The translations under genes and the position numbers were made by a program. Under the pieces are notes generated by a model. It worked only from the letters and a program-made list of their open reading frames with translations. It had not been told where the DNA came from and searched no databases. This document shows positions 21,325-32,250 of a stretch of DNA of 64,000 nucleotides, one piece after another. Every line of letters begins with the position of its first letter. Positions within the stretch are counted from its first letter, which is position 1. Source of the stretch: Chelonoidis abingdonii (Eukaryota > Chordata > Testudines > Testudinidae); contig NC_133773.1 in assembly GCF_003597395.2 (NCBI RefSeq), positions 124,873,858-124,937,857 on the forward strand. The letters are read 5' to 3'.

Positions 21325-24310
21325 AATTCTCAGGCCAGAAGGGACCACTGGAATTATCTAATCTGACCTCCTGTTTAGCACAGGCCATAGAACTTCCTCC
21401 AAAACAATTCCTAGAACATATCTTTTAGGGAAAAAAAATCCATCTTGATTTAAACATTGAGTGATAAAGAATTCTTCGTCAATTGTTCTAATGGCTAATT
21501 ACCCCCCCACCTCATTTTCAGTCTGAATTTGTCTTCAGCTTCCAGCTATTGGATAGTGTTACACCTTTCTCTGCTACACTGAAGAGCCCATTATTAGACA
21601 TTTGTTCCCCATGGAGGTACTTATAGACTGTAATCAAGTCACCCCTTAACCTTCTCTTTGTTAAGCCAAATAGATAGAAAACGTGCCTTATAGTGATTGA
21701 ACTCCTTGAATCTAACGCTTTAATCGTTCTCATGGATTCTCTGCACCCTCTCCAGTTTATCACCAACCTTCTTGAACTGTGGACACCAGAACTGGACAGA
21801 ATATTCCAGGAGTGGTTGCACCAGTGCCAAATACAGAGGTGAAATAACCTCTCTTCTCCTTCTCAAGATTCCCCTGTTTATGCATCCCAGGATTGCATTA
21901 GCTCTTTTGGACACAGCATCACACTGGAATCACATGTTCAGCTAATTATTCACCATAACCCCCAACTCTTTTTCAGAGTCACTGCTTCCCAGGATAAAGT
22001 CCCACCCCCCGTTCTGTGAGTATGACCTATACATTCCCAGATGTATACATTTTCATTTTGTGGTATTAAAATGCATATTATTTGCTTGCACCCAGTTTAC
22101 CAAGCAATCTAGGTTGCTCTGAATTAGTGACCTGTCCTCTTCATTATTTACCACTGCCACAACGTTTGTCATCTGTAAACTTTATCAGGGATTTTATGTT
22201 TTCTTCCAGGTCATTGCTAAAGATGCTAAATAGCATAGGGCCAAGAATTGACTCCACTGGGACCCCCTGTAAACAGACACGCTCAATAACTGTTTCCCAT
22301 TATCAGTTGCATTTTGAGACCAATGAGTTAGCCACTTTTAAATCCCTTTAATGTGCGACATGTTAATTTTATATCATTCTAGTTTTTTAATCAAAATATT
22401 GTGGTACCAAGTCAAATACCATACAGAAGTCTGTCAACACTATAACCTTTAACAACCAAACTTGTAATCTTATCCAAAAAAATAAGATCGTTTAACAGGA
22501 ACTATTTCCCATAAATCCATGTTGATATAAGTTAATTACGTTATCCTCCTCTAATTCTTATTAATCTAGTCCTGTATCAACTCATCCAATATCTTGCTCA
22601 GAATCAGTGTCAGGCTGACAAACCTATAATTATTTGGGTCATTCTGTTTATCCTTTCAAAAATTGGCACATTAGCATTCTTCCAGTCTTCTGGAACTTTC
22701 CCAGTACTCTAAGACTTATTGAAAATCAATATTAATGGTCCAGCATGCTCCTCAGCCAGCTCTTTTTAAATTCTTGAATGAAGGTTATCTGGATCTGTTG
22801 ATTTAAACACATCTAACTTTATTTACTTCTGTTTAACATTCTCCAGAAATACTAGTGGAATGGAAAGAGTGTTATCATATGATAAGATTGCCACATCATT
22901 CACCCCCATCCCCTGCCCAATACAGAACAAATACTTATTGAACGTTTCTGTCTTTTCTGCTTTGTTGTTGATAATTCTATCATTCCCATCTAGTAATGAA
23001 CTAATACCATTGTCAGGATTCTTCTTGTTCCTAATATATTTTTAAAGGTCCTTCTTATTGTCCTTGACTCTGCTGACCATTGTTTTCTCCTTCTGCCCCA
23101 GGGCTTCCTCATTAATTTTCTACATTTCCTAACTTCTGATCTATATTCTTTAATATCAATTTCCCCTTTCTTCCATTGTTATGTTGTATTTTCTATAGAT
23201 CCCTTCACTTCCCCTTTAAAATCACATTGGATTTTTAACTAGCACAGTCTTCTTTCTTAAATGTTGAATTGTGGCTTTTGGGGCATCTAGTGGGGTGTTC
23301 TTAAATGATTCCCAATTAACATTCACATTTTTCTGATTAAATTCCTCGTCACAGCTTCCTAATTCTGCCTCCATAATTGTTTATAAGTTTGTGAAATTGG
23401 CCTTCTTAATGCACCAAGTATATATATTACAGGTCTGGACTTTATTCTGCTTGCACATTATAAATGTGATCAAGTCATGATCACTTGTACCTAAACTACC
23501 GTTAACTTTTAGTTCTGTGATCAGTTCCTCTTTCCTTGTTAGGACAAGGTCTAATATAGAATTACCCATGTTGGCTGCAACACTTTTTGAGTTAGGAAAT
23601 TTTGTCATTTATGACAATTAGAAATTCTCAGGATGTCTTATCACTGGCAGCATGAGACCTCCAGGTTGTGTCACTAAAATGGAAGTCTCTCATGATCAGA
23701 GTCTCTTTTCCTATATGTTATAATTGCATAAGAAGGCAGTTATCCTGTTCCCTAGTGTGATTTGGTGGACTGTAATAGACACCAATTGGAACCCCATCTG
23801 GTACTTTATCTATTAGGACACTGATCCTTAAGCATTCAAGAGCATTTTCTTCTGAGTTATCCGTAACTTGGAAACAGGTAATGCCATCTGTGATGTAGAG
23901 TGCCACTCCTCATCCATTTTGACTACTTGATCCTTCCTAAATAGGTTATAAGCATTGGTTTTAACATTCCAATTGTGCAAATCATCCCATCAGGTTCCAG
24001 TAATAACAATTAGATTGAATTTAGGCTCATCAATGAGCAATTCCACTCCCTCTTGTTTGTTACCCAGGCTCCTAGCATTAGTGTACAGGCAATTCGAGAA
24101 TTTTTTTCTCTTCACTTTGTTTGGGTTCCTTGATTAATTTTGTTCTCAACATCTCGATTTTGTGCTGAGTGTTCATATCTTCCCTCTTCTTACACTCCCT
24201 TTTTGCTATTAGCTTAACCCTCTCCTGACGACACTAGCCAGCTTGTCCCTAAGGAGTTTTGTCCCCCTTCTACTGAGGTGGAAGCCATCAAAGCTATACA
24301 GCCCTCGCTC
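21325..24310 (-). mobile_element. CR1 LINE, longest copy in the window
   Basis: About 3 kb on the minus strand. It runs from the 3' end (aggccagaagggaccactgg, tctgacctcctgtttagcac at 21,330-21,380) through RT and endonuclease to an ORF1-terminal segment near 24,230-24,310. There, in reverse complement, the DNA corresponds to the end of the ORF1 esterase (tgatggcttccacctcagta). It therefore spans all of ORF2 and the end of ORF1, but is heavily mutated. Confidence 0.9.
21518..23960 (-). pseudogene. CR1 ORF2 (endonuclease-RT) relic
   Basis: ORF2 of CR1 nicks target DNA and reverse-transcribes the element. Order on the minus strand: endonuclease core at 23,718-23,906 (MALYITDGI, VPIGVYYSPPNH); its C-terminus at 23,381-23,608 with LDLVLTRKEELITEL and GTSDHDLI, where the catalytic SDH is intact; RT palm near 22,168-22,179 encoding FTDD (FADD with one change); and C-terminal domain at 21,720-21,914 (ANAILGCINRGI, SPLYLALVQPLLEYSVQFW) and 21,518-21,766 ([19 protein letters not shown]). 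Pieces lie in different frames with many stops. Near full length for ORF2, but dead. Confidence 0.88.
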
Positions 24311-25004
24311 CCCATAGAAGGTGGACCAATGTTCCCCAAAACCAAAGCCCTCCACCACTTACCTACTCATCAATTCAATTCCAGAATCTTCTCCTCTCTG
24401 TCTTCCTTTGTTTTTGGGACATGAAGCATCTCAGAGACGATAGCCAAGAGCTCTGCTCAAGCATTTTCCCTCCACAACATAATGGAAAATTACTTTCTCT
24501 TCTGTCCTCTCTATGGAATTCCATCAAATGAAAGGCCTGCTCCATGTGCAAACTTCTCCCGGGCATCCCTCAGCTTAATGGCTTTTGACTCGTCTATAAA
24601 ATTGATAGAGCCCTTTTAGGAATAGTCTTTAAAGAGTGAATCCCCTTTCAAGTGTTAAATTTGATTCCAAAGGACTACAACTGAAAATTATTAGGTTTCA
24701 CATGGTTTTGACACCTAATCCACAAAGGTCGGCTTGCTCAAAACTGGGCTTATGTCCACATGAAAGGTTTGCAGTACACATGGGATCTTTTGATAAGCCC
24801 ACAGGCCTACTTCAAATTTTGACTGATTTCAAATCAGGAAAATTCAGCAAGATTGCAATGATCATTTCAGACCGTCCTTATTCCTGACCGTCACAAATGT
24901 TGTCTTAAAAAGAGACGTGTACTGTCTTGTTACTGTAGCATCTGGTGGTTAATGTAATACCTTAATCCTATCTGCCTATATATCACAATATTCTTCATAG
25001 AGGA
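24311..25004. other. unannotated intergenic DNA
   Basis: No recognised repeat or gene. ORFs at 24,375 (minus) and 24,636 (plus) lack motifs. Confidence 0.4.
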
Positions 25005-25290
25005 AGGATGGTCTTGTGGTTAAGATGCTGGCCTCACAATCAGGAGATATGGGTTTGCTTCTTGACTCTGCCACAGACTTCTTCTGATCTTTGACAGATC
25101 ATTGAAGCAAAGACAGCTTATACCAGCTGAGGATCTGCCCCTTAAATCTGTGTGCCTCCATTTCCCCATCTCTCCAACATTTATCTGTCTCTTCTCCTCC
25201 TTGGATGATTGCAAGGTCTTTGGTACAGGGGCTGTCTATAAATGCATGTATAATCTCTACTATTATACAAATGTATAACTTTGCTAGAAA
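25005..25290 (+). mobile_element. MIR-type SINE
   Basis: ggtcttgtggttaagatgct is a tRNA-like A-box head, followed by ttgactctgccacagact and the MIR core and tail landmark tgcctccatttccccatct. It includes a small extra stretch near 25,100-25,140. Pol III-type retroposon mobilised by L2-like LINEs; an old copy. Confidence 0.72.
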
Positions 25291-25934
25291 TATATTGGCA
25301 TTTCATTGTTTTAGTTTTGTCAGCTGCTATTGGGTATCTTGCAAATATCACACCTACTTCTATGAATCAGTAGGCATATGGGTTTTTTTATTTCTCTGTA
25401 CATCCCATCTTGGATAGCTTGACTTCCTTATCTGATGCACAAAAAAATTAAATCAAGTAAAATTACAAGTTTTTTTTCTTAAACTTATAACAGCTGGACA
25501 ATTAATTTCAATTTTTTTGTTTGTTGTTAAACTATAAGTCAGGACTGTTCCCTGAATGTATTTGGTCATCTCCCCAATGAGGATTCAACCATTTTTCAGC
25601 AAAGTGAGCTGATTCACTTTGCTAAGTCTGTGCAACTCCGCTCTAAACTTTGCATGTTAGACATTAGTTTTCATTACCCAATGCTTAAAACAGCTAATGA
25701 GGTTTGACTTTCATCAGATAGAGTGAAGGGATTGCTTTGGTTATTCAACCCAGGCATTTAGAAATCTCTCTTTTGACACGAAGACATTATTCTGTTTTCT
25801 TTTCCCCTATAGGCTGGTAACGTGTAGGTGGGTTTTTTGTGGTTTTTTTTTCTCCAGCAACCACCTTTGTGCATTCCTGTAGCACATTACCTATTTTTTC
25901 CTGAGGTTACATATGCCAGCATAGTATCGCAGAA
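25291..25934. other. unannotated intergenic DNA
   Basis: AT-rich, homopolymer runs, nothing recognised. Confidence 0.45.
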
Positions 25935-26065
25935 CCCACAACTGTATTCACAGAGGTGAAAGAAAAATGCCCTAAGTGGCAATGATAGGTGAGGATTGAA
26001 CCTAGGACACCTATATCAACAAACAGGAGCCTGCTGTCTGAACTAAAGAACCCAACCCAGTAGCA
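25935..26065 (-). mobile_element. tRNA-derived SINE relic
   Basis: The minus strand contains a good pol III B box, ggttcaatcc (complement of 25,993-26,002), preceded by a tRNA-like ctttagttcagacagcagg. No tail recognised. Confidence 0.5.
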
Positions 26066-26502
26066 TAAAACCAGCGGAAGATTCATAAGCCTTTATATAT
26101 GGCCTATCCACTAGACAGGTATAAAGAGCAGCACTGTGTTATTGCTGACTATACCCAAGGCAGAGCTCACTGAAGTCAAATGCTTTAGGCCTAGAGTTTG
26201 CAAATATACCTTTTTTTTTAAATTATTCTTCCTCTGAATACAAGCAGACTGGCTATGTTCAGTCCATATTACTTGAATAAGACCATTTGCCAATTGATAT
26301 AGCTGCTTAGAGATATCGACATACTTTGTATAATAGTGACATTTCACAATTCTTTGAAAAATCTATCTGGTAATAATTAAAAGACCTGCAGCTCTAAATG
26401 CAGAAACAATACTGACCTCTTTTAACCATATCAGAACAAAACACTACATAAACATCTCTTATTCCATGGCTGCACAGTATGCTGTGTTTGACTGGATTAG
26501 AG
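26066..26502. other. unannotated intergenic DNA
   Basis: AT-rich; nothing recognised. Confidence 0.4.
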
Positions 26503-26797
26503 CAGTGATACTCAGAGCTCAGTGGTACAGCAATCAACATTACCCGAAAGAGCCACAGTAGTGCGAATTCATTGTTTCATTTACTATTTTTATATATAAT
26601 ATAATCTGACAGAAAAATGACTGACCAAGTATTCTACAATAGGTTAATAATATAGTAAAGGCATCCTGATTGGTTAATAACTTAGATTAGTTAATCATTA
26701 AATTACACAGTGTTTTAATATCATGTGTTGCAAAGAGCCACAGGAGACACATTAAAGACCCACTTGCAGCTCCCGAGCCTCAGTCTGAGTATCACTG
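26503..26797. mobile_element. hAT-type MITE, 295 bp
   Basis: Ends cagtgatactcagagctcag and tcagtctgagtatcactg are inverted repeats. Flanks gattagag (26,495-26,502) and ggttaaag (26,798-26,805) match at 6 of 8, consistent with an old hAT TSD. Confidence 0.8.
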
Positions 26798-26820
26798 GGT
26801 TAAAGTAACAAGTACTACAA

Positions 26821-27032
26821 CAGTGGTTCTTAAACTTTTGTACTGGTGATCCCTTTCACACAGCAAGCCTCCAAGTGAGACTCTCCCCCCCCCCCCAAAT
26901 TAAAAACATTTTAATATATTTAACGCCATTATAAATGCTGGGGGTGAAGTGCAGTTTGGGGTGGAGGCTGACAGCTCATGAGCCTCTCTGAATAATCTTG
27001 TGATCTTGTGACCCCCAGTTTGAGAACCCCCA
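26821..27032. mobile_element. hAT-type MITE, 212 bp
   Basis: Ends cagtggttcttaaacttttg and cccagtttgagaaccccca. Perfect 8-bp TSD tactacaa at 26,813-26,820 and 27,033-27,040. Contains a poly-C run at 26,884-26,896. It lies 23 bp from the preceding hAT MITE. Confidence 0.93.
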
Positions 27033-28901
27033 TACTACAATAATGTAGGTACATCCTTTGCTTCATAACACAGTAAAGGGCCACTGTCAAGAGATGTATG
27101 ACAGCCTTAAAGCTAGTAAAGATCTAACATACGACACAAACAGTACCACACAACTTACCAGCTATCTGAGCTCTCCTAGAGAATGCCTGCTGAAGAACAA
27201 GGTGCATTCCATATTTGTACTGAACAAAAAAGCTTTTCAGGAATTGAGTAAAAACTTCAAAACACAGAAAAGCCCTGGCACAGAAGACATCATGAGGAAC
27301 AGCAGAAGTGAGCCTGAGATACTTAAGCATCCAGATTTCCTTTACAGACCCAAGCCATAGCTTTCCCATCCACACCTGACAAGTCTGTCTCAGGCAATCT
27401 TCAAAGTATTTCACTGCGTTGAAAGGTTTTGCAATGCATGGCTTTTTTTAAAAACAAATATGACTTGTTTAAACTACCTGTGCTCACGAGCTCTGAAACT
27501 TTAGGGAAACACAAAGCCCTGAAAACCCCATCCACTGTTTGTTTTTTCCTTCCGCTACTGACCTGACACATTCTGACAAGCGTAAGTTAGCTATATGACA
27601 ACTGGGCCATTGAGTAAAGCACTGCACCAAAATGTTATGAAACCAATGCAATATTAGCTGTCTTGAGGCAATGAATGTAATAGCACAGCTGTGATCAAGC
27701 AGATCTGATTAGTTTGTACAGCTCAGCAGATGTGGTATCAAAGTTATTTCAGTTCGGTTTGTTCTTAAACACATGTTGACTTTGAAATAAAACTACGCTA
27801 GTGGAGGCATTTAAAGAAAAAAAGATTGGCAATACTTGTTTGAGTATTAAAAGAAAAAACATAAAGGTAAATTTTCTATAAAGTTTACCACCTTTATAAT
27901 TCCACTTGAAGTTTCCATGGAACTAATTTACCAAGTAAATCAAGTAAAATGCCACTACTGACTTGCACAACGCTAGAGAATGAAGCAAATTAATAGCTGA
28001 ATCCAGCAGTAGTAAACTACCCCCAATATAGGTGGCCCAGTGATCTTCCTATAACTTCTAAATCAGATGCTTTAGCTCCTTGTGTGTTGACATGAATACA
28101 ATGGAAATGCATTTTCTACTGAAAGGTACCATAGTGGATTTTTGGTTTGTTATATAAAAACTCTATCTGAATTAGCTCAAACTCACCTTTAGGTTATACT
28201 TTGAAATGACTTTTCCTGGTAATTGAATAATTTCTCCATTAAACAGGTTATTTTAATTGTTTTTCCTTCTATTCTACTCTAGAACCATTCTAACCACAGT
28301 ACATTGGTAATGCTGCAAGCACTGTATGTCATGCAAAACTAATAGATTGAAAATGGCAGAGGCTGATGGACAGACTTTAAGGGCCTGATTAACACTCATT
28401 GAAGTTAATGGGAGTTTGCCTATTGGCTTCAATAAATATCAGTTCAGGCCATAAATTAAATGGAGTGGGGCAAGGGCAAATGGAAATGGAAGCTTTCACT
28501 TAACTCAAGTGACACTGTATTTCCAGCACAGAAGAAGCTGGAGTTCTGAAACAAACAAATGAATGTGTATGTTATACACTTTAAGTATGTATAAGCAGCC
28601 AGGAATATGGGGGACAGAACCCTAACCCATATTAATTAACTGAGATTACAAGCTACGTTTTGTGGAATGTTCTCTCTCTTTTATAATGCATTACTCATCT
28701 ATGTTGGCTTTTCACATGAGAAGACAGAAGCGGAAATGATGTGGTGTCAAAAGTGTCTTTAAAATACTAGGAAGCTACAACTTAACAATAAGGTGGTGGG
28801 TAAATGTCTGCATAAAGAATGAAAGGATAAAGGAGAAATTACTTTAAGTACTGGGACAGGAGAGCAAGACCCAAAAGTTCCTGGACTAACTCTCAAAGTA
28901 C
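27033..28901. other. unannotated intergenic DNA
   Basis: AT-rich. A dispersed-repeat relic (gggcctgattaacactcatt, ttgaagttaatgggag) sits at 28,380-28,450. The two overlapping 100-aa and 96-aa ORFs near 27,060-27,410 show no family features. Confidence 0.45.
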
Positions 28902-29069
28902 CCCGAGTGGTAGCCATGTTAGTGTGTATCAGCATAAACAACGAGGAGTCCTTGTGGCACCTTAGAGACTAACAATTTTATTTGGGCATAAGCTTTCATG
29001 GGCTAGAACCACTTCATCAGATGCATGTGATGAAGTGAGTTCTATCTTATGCCCAAATAAATTTGTAAG
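28902..29069. repeat. fold-back repeat copy A
   Basis: Member of a palindromic repeat family. The left arm (gagtccttgtggcaccttag, atttgggcataagctttcat) pairs with the right (cttatgcccaaataaattt). 11-bp direct repeat tctcaaagtac at 28,891-28,901 and 29,070-29,080. The 3' end is shortened compared with copies B and C. Confidence 0.82.
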
Positions 29070-30361
29070 TCTCAAAGTACTCTAAGCAAAGACACTGCAT
29101 GCCTGGACATAATACAGATGCATGTTGGCTAACCAACACAGCTAAAGAGGTGACATTATAAAGGTTCCCAGTTTTTGTAGGAAAAAAATTATCCTCCAAT
29201 GTCTCCAGTGGAGAATCCATGCTGGGATAGCTATTAAATCTGAGCCAAATTTTGGATAACTAATTCAGATTTGAACAAGAAGTATGGGCAGAGAATAACA
29301 AAGTGAGGTTCAAATTTAAAATACGCAAGCAAATACAGCTAAGAAAAAGAGTCTAAAACTCATATACCCAGTGGGAGGGAGAAATATGAGAAGCTGCAAT
29401 TCTGAAAGGGACCTTGTTGCAGCAGATAGATAGATAAACAAGAGACATTAATGATTGCAGTAGTCCCTTCTGGCCACCTGCCTTGCCATTATCAGCTGAC
29501 TTTTTACTGAAGGCGAGCCTTGAGAAGGGATCTGAAGGATGACAAGGTGGTGCCATATGGGATCATTCTCCAGAAATGAATCCTGCATGAAAAGCAGTGT
29601 GGAAGGTGATTGAGAGACATGGACGAGTGGGTGATAGACTGATACTGTAGTGGAGGAGAGAGAGGTAATATAAGGTATAGGAGCAGACAAGTGGGGAAAT
29701 GGTAAATTGTCAAGGTCCATGGAGGTTGGGGAAATAATTTTGGATTTGATAAGGTACAGGAAGAGAAGCCAGTGGAAGGATTGAGAGATGGAAAATCTAT
29801 CTTTGAATCAGCTTCTATGAGTCAAGTCATTTTAATCATCACTGTCAACACAAAATTCTACTATACTGTTTTGTCCATCTTTCATCAACATGTTCATAAC
29901 TATAGTGGAACCCAAAGATCTCTGCTCAGATAAGAAATGAGTAAGGCTAGTTTGATGTGATATGTTTGCAATTTATTGTTGACCCAGTTGTAAGAGAGGA
30001 ATCTTAACCTACAGTAGAGACTGTTTATGAGCTTAACCTAAATCATTAAAATGTGCATGCAAAATTTATGTCTCATATGCTTCACTTTATTATGAAAACC
30101 AAGTAGAGTTCATTTAATGCACTAATGCCTGAAGGAAAAAGTCTATATTGAATGCACTGTACTATAGTGTTTTAAAAGGACTCCTCCCCTTTATGAATTA
30201 ATAAAGATCCCAAAAAGAGACATTCTCTGATGTCCTGCATAGAATATTTCACCCATTTGAATCATGCTTACCTCTTAGTCACTTGGGAAGGGAGAGGTGA
30301 TAGTGCAGGGTTTATTACTTGCATTAATATGTATCACATATCTATATCTTTTGCTAGAAAG
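29070..30361. other. unannotated intergenic DNA
   Basis: No recognised repeat. Minus-strand ORFs of 67-90 aa at 29,353-29,720 overlap in two frames and carry no motif. Confidence 0.4.
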
Positions 30362-30546
30362 TATCAGAGGGCTAGCCGTGTTAGTCTGGATCTGTAAAAG
30401 CAGCAAAGGATCCTGTGGCACCTTATAGACTAACAGTCGTTTTGGAGCATGAGCTTTCGTGCATCTGACAAAGTGGGTATTCACCCACGAAAGCTCATGC
30501 TCCAAAACATCTGTTAGTCTATAAGATGCCACAGGATTCTTTGCTG
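30362..30546. repeat. fold-back repeat copy B, full length
   Basis: 185 bp. Left arm gcagcaaaggatcctgtggc, ccttatagactaacag, tttggagcatgagctttcgt pairs with right arm acgaaagctcatgctccaaa, ctgttagtctataag, gccacaggattctttgctgc: about 65 bp paired with a short loop. Flanked by a perfect 14-bp direct repeat cttttgctagaaag (30,348-30,361 and 30,547-30,560). Confidence 0.9.
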
Positions 30547-32009
30547 CTTTTGCTAGAAAGAATCCTTTTACTACACACATGTAACTCCAGTTATGTACAA
30601 TGAGGGATACTCTCAAAAGCAAAACCAGGAGCTGCACTGCTGCATTTTTCAGAATCTAGCTTCCAAGCTGCCCTAGAGTCATGAGTCAGTGCAGCTGTTA
30701 TAACAGTAATCCATTGCCTGCAGTCACATATCACTACTAAGGATCAGACTCACTGATTTGATTGTCTGAAGGTCTTACTTTCAAACATGAAAGAGTGAAA
30801 GCTTTACCTGCAGACCTACTATTTTTGGGAGAAACACTGTATTAAATAAAAATCTCTCTACTCAGGCTAACTAATTAGTAGTAGAATCACAACAAAAATA
30901 GGCCACCATATTTTGCACCCTCCTTATATCATATTTCCTCCCCCCACCCAGTCACAAAGAAAGAAAGAAAGAAAGAAAGAAAAAAAAAATCAGCGATGTG
31001 GGAACTTGCCCTGCTGCTCTACAGTAGAAATGAACCACCACATTCACTGAAGAGTCCATCTGCAGGCTCACACTGGATTCGTGTTGTCATGTCACTCCTT
31101 CCTGAAACTTGGTATTTTCTTGTAACGTGGAAGAGAATCTGATTCACGATCTAACTTACACAATTGCCAAGAAATAGAAGCTTTGGTATCCTGCCATGCC
31201 ATGGTATCTTTATTATTGTGTAAGTGCAAACTTTCAAACTACTAATCATCTGCTTCCCACAGTGCCATTCACCTCTGATCTACCTTTGTCTCTTCCTGAG
31301 GTTTTACTTTATACACATGTGACAGGGAAAGATACACTTGCACAGACATCCCATCTTTCCCCATCATCTTCCTCATTTCTCCTATCTGTGCTCTAAGCTC
31401 TCTTTAGCTATAATTAGTCACTGGGAAGATAAATAACACATCTACTCAATCGCTGCATATAATGTATTGTAGTCCCTGTCTTAAGGAGTAAATGGGAATG
31501 CAATGGTTCCTTTCAAGGATATTGGCTATTTTAAATTAAATGAAGCAGGTGGCATATTCAGAGCGACTGAAAAGAATCTATATTTTGCTCATCTGTCCCT
31601 TTTTTTATTTTTCTGTTGATATTTATTTCAAGTCAAATACAGGTGCAATTTCTAGAAAATACAATACTAGAAAGAAAAACAGAGTGCACTAGTACCTAAA
31701 ATGTGCTAGGAGCTATTCAAGCCCAGGGGAAGATACAATCCCTGCTCCTCAGAACATATAATCTAAAAAAGACAAAGACATACAATGGGGGATGTAACAT
31801 ACAAGTGAAGTGCTCAGCATCAATGGTTACGTTGTGTTACTTTTTCAAATTAAGGATGTTAAATTCCCCTTCTCTCCCATTATTCTCCCACACTGATTCT
31901 CCAGCTTTAGTGTCCTTACACCCCTTCCAAAATTCAACCCCCTCTTCTCATGCACATGGTTTATTAGTATGGTTTCTTTGAGGCATCACAATTGATTGGC
32001 TTTTTGTTG
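30547..32009. other. unannotated intergenic DNA
   Basis: Apart from the (AAAG)n tract, no recognised element or gene. Confidence 0.4.
30955..30989 (+). repeat. (AAAG)n microsatellite
   Basis: Uninterrupted aaag units ending in a poly-A run. Confidence 0.9.
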
Positions 32010-32250
32010 CCATAATGGAGGCAACATTTGAGTTTGATAGACAGCCATTCACAGCTGTAACCCAACAACAGCTGCTCAAGACCTTCCTCTTCAGCATCTA
32101 CATGAGACTGCCCAGTGAGACTCTCCAGGGAAAGCAGTATGTGGATAACCCTCATCCTCATGTCTCCTTCTGAGGCACTGTCACCATGTCATCCTAATGC
32201 CTGAAAGAAATAAGTGGAGAGGTGAAGAGCGGTTTGTTTAAAATCCATTT
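32010..32250 (+). pseudogene. possible non-LTR RT palm relic
   Basis: The plus-strand translation around 32,060-32,165 reads LLKTFLFSIYMRL and then QYVDNPHPHVSF. This resembles the LSPTLFNIYMRPL and QYADDTQLYLSF blocks around the active site of a non-LTR reverse transcriptase. If so, the catalytic YADD is YVDN, hence dead. Only one motif pair supports this; the rest is unreadable and no boundaries or TSD were found. Confidence 0.42.
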
